From the NCBI RefSeq assembly GCF_927798095.1, contig NZ_CAKMMF010000028.1, positions 17,851 through 81,850 of the forward strand: a stretch of DNA of 64,000 bases. The letters are read 5' to 3'. The notes under the pieces were generated by a model. That model made no database searches, was not told the origin of the DNA, and saw only the letters and a list, made by a program, of their open reading frames with translations. The stretch comes from Paenibacillus plantiphilus. GTDB taxonomy: Bacteria > Bacillota > Bacilli > Paenibacillales > Paenibacillaceae. The first letter of the stretch is position 1, and each line of letters begins with the position of its first letter. Positions 48,972 through 58,369 of this stretch are shown here, piece by piece. Both the position numbers and the translations under genes were made by a program.

Positions 48972-51197
48972 TTATACTGCCTGCGTCTCCATACCTTGCG
49001 CAGCCTGCTTGCGATGAATAATTACAAAATAGCTCAAAGTAATTCCTGCGAAAATCAGCGTGAACACGCCGAGAATAGCCGCATTACTCCACATCGCCGA
49101 GTAGTTTCCGCTTGATATGACCTCCTTGAATCCCGCGACTGAATAAGTCATGGGCAGCCAAGGCGTTACTTTCTGCAGCCATGTCGGGATCAATTCAAGC
49201 GGGAACGTCCCTGCTGAGGTTGTCAATTGGAAGATCAGCAGTACGATCGCGAGGAATCGGCCCGGATTCTGCATCGTCGTCACGAGGAACTGGATCAGCA
49301 TCATGAACGTTATGCTCGTCATAATTGAGAACAGCATGAACAGCGGAACACTCTTCACTTCCAGATCCAACAGGATCAGCAGCGCCGCATCTGCGATCAG
49401 CGCTTGAATCGTTCCCGCAGCAATAAGCGTAAGCGCCTTGCTCCAGAACCAGTTCAGCCCGCTTGCCGGACGAATCGCCGGCTCGCGTACAGAATAGACA
49501 ATCGTCATAACCAATGCGCCTACAAACAACCCCAGCGACAAGAAGTACGGCGCGAAGCCTGTACCGTAATTCGGCACCTCATTCACCTTTTGCACATCGG
49601 CCTCAACAGGACCGGCAAACATCTCAACCGCGGAATCTGTTGCATTCAGCTCGGATGTCTTGGCTGTCGCATCGCTCAGCTTGCTCGACAGCTCCTTCGA
49701 GCCGTTATCCAGCTCATTCATTGCCAGATTCAACTGCTGCGCTCCATCCTTTAATTGGGATGAACCATCGATGAACGGATTCACATTGCTTTGCAGCAGG
49801 TCCAGTCCTTGATGCAGCTCAACCGCGCCCTGGGACAGCTTCGCGGCTCCGCCTGCCAGCGCCTTGCCGCCATCCTTCGCTTCGGTAAGCTTCGTTCCGA
49901 ACTGCTTCATGCCTTCCGCAGCTTTCTTCGCTCCATCCGACAGCTTCTTGCCGCCCGCAGCAAGCTGCTGACCGCCGTCTGCTGCATCCTGCAGCTTGCC
50001 GTCGAATGTATGCAGACCGCTTGCCAACTTCACAAGTCCGGTATGCAATCCGCCTGCGCCTTCGTTCAATTGTTTCTGCGCCTCAGCCGAGCTTGTCAGA
50101 CCATCAGCGAGCTGCCTGCTTCCAGCCAGCAGCCCTTGAAATCCGGGATCTTGCGCAAGCTCTGCATGCTTGCCCGCCAGCTCCTCCAGCCCTTGAGCAA
50201 GCTTGGCTGCTCCCTGCCTCAACTCTGCAGCACCCGCTTGGGATTGCTCCAATCCAGCTGCAATCTTCTCGGATGCCCGCTCTGCTTGAAGGGTGCTCTC
50301 TGTCAGTGTGCCGCTCCCCTTCGCAAGCTGTGTCAGGCCATTGCTTAAAAGCTGTGAACCGCTCTGCAGCGATGCCGCGCCTTTGTCCACCTCCACAACA
50401 CCCGCTCCAAGCTTCTGCTGAGCTTCATGCAGCGCAGCAAGTCCGCTTGCTAATTGACCTGCACCACCATTGAGCTCCACCGTGCCTTGCTGAAGCTTCG
50501 AACCGCCGGCTTCCAGCTTCGCAACGCCATCCTTCAATGAAAGCGAGCCGCTTACTAGCTTGCCCAGGTTCTGTTCAATTTGCTGCGCCCCATCCTTCAC
50601 CTTGGACGTTCCGTCCGCCAGCTTGCCCGCACCATCGCTCGCCTTGCCGATACCATCGGACAGCTGCTCCACTTGGTCGAATACCGTCCTAACATAGACC
50701 TCCGTTATTTCTTTGTTCAAAGCTTCCTTCAGCTTCTCAACAGCCGTATTGCCGATCTGGGAGGCCAGAAAGTTATAGCTCTCATTCGGCAAATAAGTGA
50801 ACCGCGCCGCGGTCGGATGCTCAGACGTCAGACTCGTTGTTTTCTCGGAGAAATCCTCTGGAATTTCAATCGTCATATAATACGATTTGTCGTCCATTCC
50901 GGCCTTGGCTTCCTCCATTGTGACGAAGTCCCAGTTGAATTGCCGATTTTCTTTCAGCTTCTCCACGAACTCCTCGCCAATATGCAGCGCCTTGCCATTG
51001 AACTCAGCGCCTTGGTCAGCATTTACAACCGCGACAGGCAAATCCTCCAAACGATCATACGGGTCCCAGAAAGCCCCCAGGAACATCGCCGTGTACAGAA
51101 CAGGAACCATCAATACTGCAATAACGGGGATAAGCACCTTGCGGTTTCGCACGATGGACGACAGCTCGCTGCCAAATTGACTTAAACCTCTTCTCAT
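48972..51197 (-). CDS. yhgE: YhgE/Pip-family ABC-2-type membrane protein
   Basis: 741 aa. One N-terminal helix (about 22-43), a long extracellular stalk with many LxxGxxxL repeats (LADGTSKVKDGAQQI and so on, about 190-530), then five helices of the ABC-2 permease type ending MTYSVAGFKEVISSGN. This is the YhgE/Pip (phage infection protein) architecture, also related to EsaA of type VII secretion. Role in B. subtilis is poorly known. In many Firmicutes a TetR gene (yhgD) precedes it; here only a truncated tetR remains (51285), with TetR-type operators retained. Confidence 0.88.
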   Translation of the reverse strand: MRRGLSQFGSELSSIVRNRKVLIPVIAVLMVPVLYTAMFLGAFWDPYDRLEDLPVAVVNADQGAEFNGKALHIGEEFVEKLKENRQFNWDFVTMEEAKAGMDDKSYYMTIEIPEDFSEKTTSLTSEHPTAARFTYLPNESYNFLASQIGNTAVEKLKEALNKEITEVYVRTVFDQVEQLSDGIGKASDGAGKLADGTSKVKDGAQQIEQNLGKLVSGSLSLKDGVAKLEAGGSKLQQGTVELNGGAGQLASGLAALHEAQQKLGAGVVEVDKGAASLQSGSQLLSNGLTQLAKGSGTLTESTLQAERASEKIAAGLEQSQAGAAELRQGAAKLAQGLEELAGKHAELAQDPGFQGLLAGSRQLADGLTSSAEAQKQLNEGAGGLHTGLVKLASGLHTFDGKLQDAADGGQQLAAGGKKLSDGAKKAAEGMKQFGTKLTEAKDGGKALAGGAAKLSQGAVELHQGLDLLQSNVNPFIDGSSQLKDGAQQLNLAMNELDNGSKELSSKLSDATAKTSELNATDSAVEMFAGPVEADVQKVNEVPNYGTGFAPYFLSLGLFVGALVMTIVYSVREPAIRPASGLNWFWSKALTLIAAGTIQALIADAALLILLDLEVKSVPLFMLFSIMTSITFMMLIQFLVTTMQNPGRFLAIVLLIFQLTTSAGTFPLELIPTWLQKVTPWLPMTYSVAGFKEVISSGNYSAMWSNAAILGVFTLIFAGITLSYFVIIHRKQAAQGMETQAV

Positions 51198-51233
51198 CTT
51201 TCTCCACTCCTCAAAATAAATCCAAAATATTTA

Positions 51234-51250
51234 ATGACCATAACAGTCAT
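51234..51250. promoter_or_regulatory. TetR-type operator half-sites before yhgE
   Basis: ATGAC and GTCAT inverted half-sites with 7-nt spacer, 37 bp upstream of yhgE; similar to the stronger site at 51439. Confidence 0.45.
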
Positions 51251-51284
51251 TTAGTCATTGTTGAGCTAAAAAAAAGGCAGCCAC

Positions 51285-51419
51285 TTAGCTCGGCGCCAGC
51301 CCCTCCTTGCCTACATGGGCGATTCCTGCAATCTGATCCATCGTCATCGCCTTATACCCGAACAAGGCAAACGACTTCGATGCCGCATCCACAATAAGCT
51401 TCCGTCGGTCAATGACCAT
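51285..51419 (-). pseudogene. Truncated TetR-family regulator (yhgD-like)
   Basis: 44 codons: MVIDRRKLIVDAASKSFALF, then GYKAMTMDQIAGIAHVGK, the first helices of a TetR DNA-binding domain. At the point where normal members read VGKGTIYTFF the frame turns into EGLAPS and stops. No recognisable ligand-binding half follows. It precedes yhgE on the same strand, so I take it for a yhgD-like repressor that has lost its C-terminal part. Confidence 0.75.
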
Positions 51420-51438
51420 TCTCCCTTTTAGAACTTAA

Positions 51439-51461
51439 TGACCAATTTAATCATTTGGTCA
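51439..51461. promoter_or_regulatory. TetR-type inverted repeat at the truncated tetR promoter
   Basis: Perfect 7-bp arms TGACCAA and TTGGTCA with 9-nt spacer, 19 bp upstream of the tetR remnant; typical of autoregulated TetR operators. Confidence 0.55.
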
Positions 51462-51777
51462 ATTGTTGTCTGAAACTTATATTACCACGATCATTTTGCT
51501 ATTGCAATACATGAACACATGCATATGCACTTACATGAGCACCATACATAACACAATGCATCGCACACTACCATCAATCTGATGTCGTTGACGTCACCCT
51601 CCTAAAATGAAAATGGGTGCAGCTTCATCACTACCAACCGTCACAAATGGCAACTGTGAGAGAGGCTGTACCACTGGCACTATGCCAGTATGCTGCGGCA
51701 GTTGATGCCACTATGCTGTAGTAGTATGATGGCCACTATCCCAGTGGCAGACCAGCCGCCATCACGCGGCGTCAGTA

Positions 51778-52188
51778 TTAAGACGTTTTTTCCGTGCTAC
51801 AGCTGATTTTGCGAGGATTAGTTGTGCTGTAAGCAGGTTTTCCGCTTTATAGCTGCTTTGAATCCGCTAAGCTAGGCTGTCGCAGAGCGTTAAGACGTTT
51901 TTTCCGTGCTACAGCTGATTTTGCGAGGATTAGTTGTGCTGTAAGCAGGTTTTTCCGCTTTATAGCTGCTTTGAACCCGCCAAGCTAGGCTGTCGCAGAG
52001 CGTTAAGCGGGTTTTTCAGTGCTACAGCTGATTTTGCGAGGATTAGTTGTGCTGTAAGCAGGTTTTTCCGCTTTATAGCTGCTTTGAATCCGCCAAGTTA
52101 GGCTGTCGCAGAGCGTTAAGACGTTTTTTCCGTGCTACAGCTGATTTTGCGAGGATTAGTTGTGCTGTAAGCAGGTTTTTCCGCTTTA
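51778..52188. repeat. 113-bp tandem repeat array, 3.6 copies
   Basis: Units start with TTAAG at 51778, 51890, 52003 and 52116; the first three are 112-113 bp and nearly identical, the last is cut after about 73 bp. Each contains TTTTTCCGTGCTACAGCTGA and TTTTTCCGCTTTATAGC. Copy 3 alone has TTAAGCGGGTTTTTCAG in place of TTAAGACGTTTTTTCCG. Units abut without spacers. Confidence 0.92.
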
Positions 52189-52920
52189 AGCGACAGAGAA
52201 AGCAACCGAAATGGCTTTGCCCACCGCTATAACACGATTTTTCCTGCTTACAGCACCGTTCGCGCTGCCATTTCTTGCGTTAACACGGAATTTCCCGCTT
52301 ACAGCGATAGCAGCAGTAGACAATGCCTTTGCTGCAATCGGGGCCATTATCTAATTTCGTATAAAGTACATCTCCTGCATCCAATATAGCTGCCCAGAGC
52401 CGGAGTAACTGCAATAATACATCAACTATCACCAGAAACCAGCGTATACCGCACTTTTTTGAGTTTTCACTGCACTCTTTATACGAAAATAGAAAGTAAC
52501 TCCTAACTCCCTTTTTTAATCTGAGGGGTGATGTCGCTGACGTCATGAGAGCTTTTGCAGGTAAGGGCTTGAAATCGTCCATTCCGGCCATGTTAACTGT
52601 ATTTATGCAGCAACGCAGATGCGAACAACGGTTGGAACGGCGTACCGATGCAGAGGACCGCCCTGCGGAGCCATGGACTTGTTCTACAGCCTAAAAAGCC
52701 TGAACCGCTTCTGCTAATTTCAGCACAGCACCTGAAATAACAATTTCGGCTCCTGCGTGCTAGGCTAGGCTATTCTCATTCCAGACATAGCGCCGACGGC
52801 GAGCTTATTCATGAGAGATGCCATGAGAGATGCCAAATTAGCAGAACAATAAAAACGCCCGCTGCAGCCGTCATCACTCTCAGGACGGGCTCCAGCAGGC
52901 GTTGCGTATACGCGTACACT
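52189..52920. other. Gene-free repeat-rich stretch
   Basis: Holds two more copies of the TTTTTCCxGCTTACAGC motif (near 52236 and 52288), an inverted pair TTTCGTATAAAG (52355) / CTTTATACGAAA (52478), and a second copy of TGATGTCGYTGACGTCA (52529; first at 51580). The short frame at 52280-52591 has no protein-like character. Confidence 0.5.
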
Positions 52921-53958
52921 TCATTTCTTAAGCTTCACACGTTGAGTCGATTGGCGTTCTAGAATTTCCGACGGGAGCGTAACGCTCTTCTTGACGGAGG
53001 CTTTGGGCTTATCGTGGATAAGATCGTACAGAAGCTGGAACGCTTCTGCGCCCATCAGATCCGGGTTGAGATTCACACCCGTAATGGATGGTGACATTTT
53101 TTCCAAATATGGCGCATTGCTGAAGCAAAGAATTCCGACATCCTCTGGGACGCTCATCCCCTTGCTCTGGCAATATTTCAACGCGGACAGCGACATCATG
53201 CTCTCCATCGTCATAATCGCATCGAAGGTTACGCCTTCCTCTAAAGTCGCATCCAGCACTCTCGTAATATCGTTCTCTTCATTCTCGCTGTAGACTACAT
53301 GCGAGGCGGCTGTATCGAGTCCATGCTCTTCAACCGCGCGCTGATAGCCATGAATACGGTCATACATGACATCCTGCTTCAGTTGATTCGTAAGGAACAG
53401 AATCTTCTGATAGCCCTTCTCGATTAGAAACTTGGTCGCCATATAGCTGTCGCGGATGTTGTCATTATGAATCGAGAATACATGATGATTCAAGCTAGTG
53501 CCGATCATGACGAACGGAATTTCCCGATCCAGCATGCTCTTGAGCAGCAGATCCTTGTCCGATCTCAGGACGCTTGTGAAGATGAAGCCATCCACTTGCT
53601 TTCCCTTATAAAGCTTAATGCAGTTCGCAATCTGCTCTTCAACCGTATGCGCCATCTGGAAGTTCACATTGTAGTCATACCGCCTTGCAGCATTCGAAAT
53701 TCCGAAGAGCACATCGCTGAAGAATGGATTGGTCAGCTTATATATAGGGTTTCTCGCGATCGAGAAGCTGATCGTGCCCGGCTTGCTCTGTGCAATTGAA
53801 GATTGTGTCGGCACATAGTTGATCTGTTCCATCGCGGAGAGAACCTTGGCTTTCGTATCGCTTGCAATGTTGCCTTTATTCGTTATTACTCTCGATACTG
53901 TTGCAGGCGAAACACCCGCAAGAAGCGCGACATCTTTAATGGTAGAGATTACAATCAC
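52921..53958 (-). CDS. LacI-family regulator, probable maltodextrin regulator (MalR-like)
   Basis: 345 aa: helix-turn-helix and hinge (TIKDVALLAGVSPATVSRVI), then a periplasmic-binding-like sugar domain. The hinge region and NPFFSDVLFGI follow the MalR pattern. It is the last gene of the run starting with the maltodextrin binding protein, so maltose/maltodextrin is the likely inducer. The frame starts with GTG at 53958, but the only good ribosome site, GAGGTG, overlaps that codon; the true start is therefore unsure (an ATT or GTA start downstream is possible). Likely target: the GCAAACGTTTGC operator at 4931. Confidence 0.88.
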   Translation of the reverse strand: MIVISTIKDVALLAGVSPATVSRVITNKGNIASDTKAKVLSAMEQINYVPTQSSIAQSKPGTISFSIARNPIYKLTNPFFSDVLFGISNAARRYDYNVNFQMAHTVEEQIANCIKLYKGKQVDGFIFTSVLRSDKDLLLKSMLDREIPFVMIGTSLNHHVFSIHNDNIRDSYMATKFLIEKGYQKILFLTNQLKQDVMYDRIHGYQRAVEEHGLDTAASHVVYSENEENDITRVLDATLEEGVTFDAIMTMESMMSLSALKYCQSKGMSVPEDVGILCFSNAPYLEKMSPSITGVNLNPDLMGAEAFQLLYDLIHDKPKASVKKSVTLPSEILERQSTQRVKLKK

Positions 53959-54029
53959 CTCATAGATCGGCAGAGTTTGATGACAAATCTACCATTTTAC
54001 TTTATATTACTACGATTAAAGGTTTTAAG

Positions 54030-54722
54030 CTATCCCTCTAGCTTCAACGATTTCACGCCTGGCAGCCGATTCAGCTTGTTCAACAGCGCGATTCGAATCT
54101 TGTTATTAGAAGCAACGAAGGTAACCGTTACCTGCTGCATCGATTTGCCGAATTGCTCATCGTTGTCGATACTAATATTTTTAACGCGAACCTCTTTGGC
54201 TGTCAAATAGTTCTGCAGCTCATTCAAGCAATTCGAGCCTTTCACAATCTGAATTCTTAATATAAGAGACCTGCCCGCCGCCATAAAACGGTGCTCAATC
54301 TTATTCAATATTCGAAGCGAGCCGAAGACCAATGCGCAGCAGATGATAGCCGGATAATAGAATCCCGCGCCGACCGCCAGTCCAATCGCCGCCATGACCC
54401 ATAATGTCGCTGCCGTGGTCAAACCTTTGACAGACAAGCCCTTCTGCATAATCGTGCCCGCTCCAAGAAAACCGACTCCCGTAATGACTTGAGCCGCGAG
54501 CCTCGCGGGGTCCATCCGCACATTCGGCTCATCTGCGAACATCTCAAAGCCATACATGGACAGCAGCATAATTAGCGTAGAGCCCATACAGACGAGAATA
54601 TTCGTTCTCAGACCTGCCGCATGATTGTTCATCTCCCGTTCGAACCCGATAAGTCCTCCCAGCAGGAACGACAATACAAGGCGAAATGTCAATTCCAAAG
54701 CATCAATATGCCATGGATTCAT
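54030..54722 (-). CDS. MgtC/SapB-family membrane protein
   Basis: 230 aa. Four or five N-terminal helices with the family motifs GGLIGFERE and GLRTNILVCMGS, then VGFLGAGTIM, and a soluble ACT-like C-terminal domain from about 150. MgtC relatives are linked to magnesium limitation and ATP synthase control in pathogens; most Firmicute members are untested. It lies between malG and the LacI gene on the same strand, an unusual place; a hairpin at 54771 separates it from malG. Confidence 0.88.
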   Translation of the reverse strand: MNPWHIDALELTFRLVLSFLLGGLIGFEREMNNHAAGLRTNILVCMGSTLIMLLSMYGFEMFADEPNVRMDPARLAAQVITGVGFLGAGTIMQKGLSVKGLTTAATLWVMAAIGLAVGAGFYYPAIICCALVFGSLRILNKIEHRFMAAGRSLILRIQIVKGSNCLNELQNYLTAKEVRVKNISIDNDEQFGKSMQQVTVTFVASNNKIRIALLNKLNRLPGVKSLKLEG

Positions 54723-54770
54723 TATTATCCACCCCCTCTCTTACGCTTCAAGCAATCATCGGCGATGTCC

Positions 54771-54808
54771 GCCTCTGCCAATGCGCATTGCAGCGAACTG
54801 GCAGAGGC
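54771..54808. terminator. Hairpin between malG and the MgtC gene
   Basis: Perfect 10-bp arms GCCTCTGCCA and TGGCAGAGGC around an 18-nt loop; no T-run, so partial termination or mRNA protection. Confidence 0.55.
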
Positions 54809-54817
54809 AGCGTCACA

Positions 54818-55660
54818 TTAAGTTTTGGATGCGCCAGCGGTGAGTCCTGAGATCAGGTAGCGTTGGAAATACAGGAATACCGTTGCGATCGGAACCGCAA
54901 TTAGAATGGAACCCGCTGCAAAATGCGTAAAGTTGCTTCCGAATTCCCGATTGACGTAATTGTACAAGCCCAGCGCCAGCGTGTAGTTCTCCGGGCTTCG
55001 AATAACGATGCTTGGAAGCAGGAAATCCATGAACGGCGCCATGAAGTTGAACAGAGCGACAACCGCAATAATCGGCACTGCCAGCGGCAGGATGATTTGA
55101 AAGAAAATGCGGAAATGTCCTGCGCCGTCAATCTTCGCGGATTCATCCAGATCTCTCGGAATGGTATCGAAGTACCCCTTTACCAGAAACGCATGGGTCG
55201 GGATCGAGGTCCCCACATAGATGAGCGTCAGACCGACCAGCGAGTCCAGAAGTCCCAGCAGATTAAGCAGAATATAGATGGCGACCATACCCATTAGCAC
55301 GGGGAAAATTTTGACCAGCATAAGAACGAAGAGTCCGTTCTTCTTCCCGACAAACTTATAGCGCGAGAACGCATAAGCAATCGCCAGCGTCACAATCAGC
55401 GACAATATCGTCTTCGCCACTGCGACGATCAGCGTATTCTTGTACCACAGCAAATAGTGGCTGTCTTTGTCCGTGAATAACCAGATGAAATGCTCCAGCG
55501 ATGCATTCTTGGGAATGATGGAGGCATTATAAATGCTCGTACCCGGACTGAGCGAGATGCCCAGAACCCAGACCAGCGGATACATAATGACGAGAAACAT
55601 AATGAAGATGACCAGATAGATGCCAGTCAGCTCCAGCCTGGATTTGAATTTGCTCCTCAT
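54818..55660 (-). CDS. malG: Maltodextrin ABC transporter permease MalG/MdxG
   Basis: 280 aa, six helices, with the EAA loop ESAKIDGAGHFRIFFQIILP that docks the ATPase and the MalG-type C-terminus QRYLISGLTAGASKT. Overlaps malF by ATGA. No ATPase gene is in the operon, so a shared MsmX-type ATPase encoded elsewhere is expected. Confidence 0.92.
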   Translation of the reverse strand: MRSKFKSRLELTGIYLVIFIMFLVIMYPLVWVLGISLSPGTSIYNASIIPKNASLEHFIWLFTDKDSHYLLWYKNTLIVAVAKTILSLIVTLAIAYAFSRYKFVGKKNGLFVLMLVKIFPVLMGMVAIYILLNLLGLLDSLVGLTLIYVGTSIPTHAFLVKGYFDTIPRDLDESAKIDGAGHFRIFFQIILPLAVPIIAVVALFNFMAPFMDFLLPSIVIRSPENYTLALGLYNYVNREFGSNFTHFAAGSILIAVPIATVFLYFQRYLISGLTAGASKT

Positions 55661-56973
55661 CGGTTATCTCCCCCTTCCTTGAACGAACGCGTCCGTCTGA
55701 ATTGAATGAATGCAAAGGCGGCCACGATGATACCGAGCATGATCGAGATAACCGCTGCCATGTTGTAGTTCATCGTATCGAACGTCAGCTTATACACCCA
55801 TGAAATAACGATATCCGTCGATCCAGCCGATTGTCCCCGAACTGGCGGACCTCCCTGGTTGAACAGATAAATAAGGTTGAAGTTGTTGAAATTGCCCGTA
55901 TATTGAATGATCAACAACGGCGCCGTAGCGAATAAGACATGCGGCAGCGTAATGAAACGGAATTTCTGCCATTTGTTCGCGCCATCCACTTCCGCCGCCT
56001 CGTACCAGTCACCCGATACACTTTGCAGTACACCCGTGAACAGAGCAAATACGAAGGCGAAGCCGAGCCATACCTCTACGAAAATAATCGCTACCTTCGT
56101 CCACATCGCATCCGTCATCCACGGAATATGAATACCGAACGGAGCCAGCAACAAATTGTTGACCGCGCCGAACTGATCGTTGAACATCCCCGCGAAGGTC
56201 AGGATCGATACGAAGCCCGGTACAGCCCATGGCAAAATAAGAAACGTACGTATAAACTTCTTAAACCTTACCCGTTTGTCATTGACGATAACCGCCAGGA
56301 ACAGAGCAAGACCAATTTGCAAAGTCGTAGCAACCAGCGTCCATATAATCGTCCAGGATAAAACAGAGAAGAACGTTTCACGCCAGATTGGAACAGAGAA
56401 CACATTGATGAAGTTTTCGAAGCCTACCCAGCTGAGCAGAAAGCGCGGCGGGGAATTATAAATGTTATAGTTCGTAAACGCTAATGAAATCATGAACAGC
56501 AGCGGCAATACCAGTACAAAAATAATCATGAACAGCGCCGGGGTAACCAGCACATAAGGAAAGCTTGAATTCCAGGCTGTCGTGAAACCTTCGCGAATGG
56601 TCGTTATTCTCCAGCCCTTCTGAATCTTAACCGCTTCGCGCCTGGCATCAATCAAGTTAATCACATAGAAGGTGAGTGCAAATACGGTCAATATAATCGA
56701 TATAATGCCTCGGATAAGCAGCGAACGGGAATCGTCCACCCCTTCCAGCGTGCCAAGCGTAACAATGCCCCAATAGCCGATGTTAAGGAATTCACTGAAT
56801 ACGCTCAAGAAAGAAGCGCCGACAATAAAGAGCAATAGCCCCTTCAAATATCTGCGGTTATACACTTGTCCTAAACCCGGAATAATGGACAGCAGCATGG
56901 CGGTCGTCGGGCTATGTTGTCGGGAAGCGCTGCTGTGGCCTGCGCCTTTTCCCTTCTCGTTCTGATCTTCCAA
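55657..56973 (-). CDS. malF: Maltodextrin ABC transporter permease MalF/MdxF
   Basis: 438 aa. Besides the six core helices and EAA loop (EAAEVDGANKWQKFRFITLP) it has an extended N-terminus with additional helices (about 25-125), starting with the small-protein-like segment SIIPGLGQVYNRRYLKG. This length matches B. subtilis MdxF. Forms the membrane channel with MalG. Confidence 0.92.
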   Translation of the reverse strand: MEDQNEKGKGAGHSSASRQHSPTTAMLLSIIPGLGQVYNRRYLKGLLLFIVGASFLSVFSEFLNIGYWGIVTLGTLEGVDDSRSLLIRGIISIILTVFALTFYVINLIDARREAVKIQKGWRITTIREGFTTAWNSSFPYVLVTPALFMIIFVLVLPLLFMISLAFTNYNIYNSPPRFLLSWVGFENFINVFSVPIWRETFFSVLSWTIIWTLVATTLQIGLALFLAVIVNDKRVRFKKFIRTFLILPWAVPGFVSILTFAGMFNDQFGAVNNLLLAPFGIHIPWMTDAMWTKVAIIFVEVWLGFAFVFALFTGVLQSVSGDWYEAAEVDGANKWQKFRFITLPHVLFATAPLLIIQYTGNFNNFNLIYLFNQGGPPVRGQSAGSTDIVISWVYKLTFDTMNYNMAAVISIMLGIIVAAFAFIQFRRTRSFKEGGDNR

Positions 56974-56996
56974 GAGTTAACCTCCTAACGATAGAT

Positions 56997-57030
56997 GGAT
57001 GAGGATTGAAGCCAAAGCCAATCCTCATCC
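56997..57030. terminator. Intercistronic hairpin between malE and malF
   Basis: Perfect 12-bp arms GGATGAGGATTG and CAATCCTCATCC directly after the malE stop. No T-run; the usual stem that lets the binding protein be made in excess. Confidence 0.65.
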
Positions 57031-57039
57031 CGGAGCTAT

Positions 57040-58332
57040 CTATTTTTTCGACTGGTTAATCGCAATTTGTTCCTTGATTTGAGCAACTGCTTCGTCCAAA
57101 ACTTCCTTGGCGTCATCACCTTGCGAGATGAAAATGAGCGCATTCTTCATCGGCTCCCACGTCTGTGAGATCTCTGGGTTATTCGGTGTTGGCGTAGCTG
57201 ATTTGACCTGCTCGGCAACAGCGGAGTAGTACGGATGCGACGTAATTTTGTCGCTTCCCAGACCGCTCAATGTAGCTGGAATCTCGCCTGAAATCTCGAA
57301 GTACTTCTCAAGCGATTGCTCGTTCGTCATGTAGATTGCAAGCTTCTGAGCCCATTCCTTGTTCTTGGAGAAAGGAGAGAGAACCCAGCCTTTAATACCA
57401 AGGAAGGATGGCGGACGATTGCCGTTCTCCATCTTAGGCAGCGGAACTACACCCAGCTTGTCGCCAAGCGACTCCTTGTAGTTGTTCAGCGCAGCAGGCA
57501 CGGATACAACAGCGCCGACAGTGCCTTGCTTGAACAAGCCGTCCATAATGTCAGTTGTAATGGACTGTGGAATATAGCCCTTCTGGAACCAGCTTTGAAT
57601 CAGCTTCGCGCCTTGAATCGCGCCTTCATTGTTCAGGCCGATATCGCTTGCATCATAGCCATTCGTTTCATCGTATCCGAATACATAACTGCCATTGCCC
57701 TGCAGGAACATGTTCGCATAATAGAAGTTAATGCCATCGAGAATAAAGCCGTACTTCTTCTGTGCAGCGTTATTGAAGCTGTCCGAGAACTTCTCAAGAT
57801 CGGCCCACGTCTCAGGCGCTTCCGGTATCAGCTCCTTGTTATAATAGAGGACAGCCGTCTCGACGACCATCGGCAGATTGTAGATTTTTCCTTGCTGCGT
57901 AACTGCTTTGATCGTGTCCTCTGAATAATTCTTCAGCACTTCTTCATCCAGAGTGAAGGGCTCCGCAAGTCCTTGCAGAACGTTCTTGCCCATGGAATTA
58001 TGCGTTGCCCACCACAGATCCGGACCTATTCCATTTGGACCGTCGAGGGAGAATGACTTGGCTTGCTCACGCGCATTAACAGGTACAACTTTAACCTTGA
58101 CGCCTGTCTCTTGCGTGAATTTCTCAGTAATCTCGCGAACCGCTTGAATCTCCTTCTCGGCTTCATTCGCCCAGATCATGAGCTCCTCAGGCTTAGTCGC
58201 TTCGGTATTCGTCGACTGGCCATCATTCTTTCCCGTGTTTGTGCCTTTATTCTCATTGCGATCCGGTCCGCAAGCCGCAAGAGCAAGCGTAAGAATAGAA
58301 ATAACGAGCAACATCGATGTTCTTCTTAACAT
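57040..58332 (-). CDS. malE: Maltodextrin-binding lipoprotein MalE/MdxE
   Basis: 430 aa. Lipobox LAAC at about residues 17-20, then a Thr/Asn-rich linker and a cluster-I sugar-binding fold (ETWADLEKFSDSF, GIKGWVLSPFSKNKEWAQKL). It captures maltodextrins made by the amylase at the left end. ATG 58332 follows GGGGGG. It begins only 37 bp after the histidine phosphatase gene, so no large promoter region separates them; transcription could start before that gene. Confidence 0.9.
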   Translation of the reverse strand: MLRRTSMLLVISILTLALAACGPDRNENKGTNTGKNDGQSTNTEATKPEELMIWANEAEKEIQAVREITEKFTQETGVKVKVVPVNAREQAKSFSLDGPNGIGPDLWWATHNSMGKNVLQGLAEPFTLDEEVLKNYSEDTIKAVTQQGKIYNLPMVVETAVLYYNKELIPEAPETWADLEKFSDSFNNAAQKKYGFILDGINFYYANMFLQGNGSYVFGYDETNGYDASDIGLNNEGAIQGAKLIQSWFQKGYIPQSITTDIMDGLFKQGTVGAVVSVPAALNNYKESLGDKLGVVPLPKMENGNRPPSFLGIKGWVLSPFSKNKEWAQKLAIYMTNEQSLEKYFEISGEIPATLSGLGSDKITSHPYYSAVAEQVKSATPTPNNPEISQTWEPMKNALIFISQGDDAKEVLDEAVAQIKEQIAINQSKK

Positions 58333-58369
58333 TGAAATATCCCCCCATTAAATGTGTTCCATTCATTAA

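Noticed and set aside
48972..51197. Phage or type VII secretion component instead of YhgE
   Set aside because: No phage or ess genes are near; the repeat stalk and tetR remnant fit YhgE better.
51778..52188. Possible CRISPR array
   Set aside because: Units are 113 bp, abut without spacers and no cas genes are near.
52280..52591. 103-codon frame in the gene-free island
   Set aside because: Overlaps repeat motifs, lacks a ribosome site and looks like random sequence.
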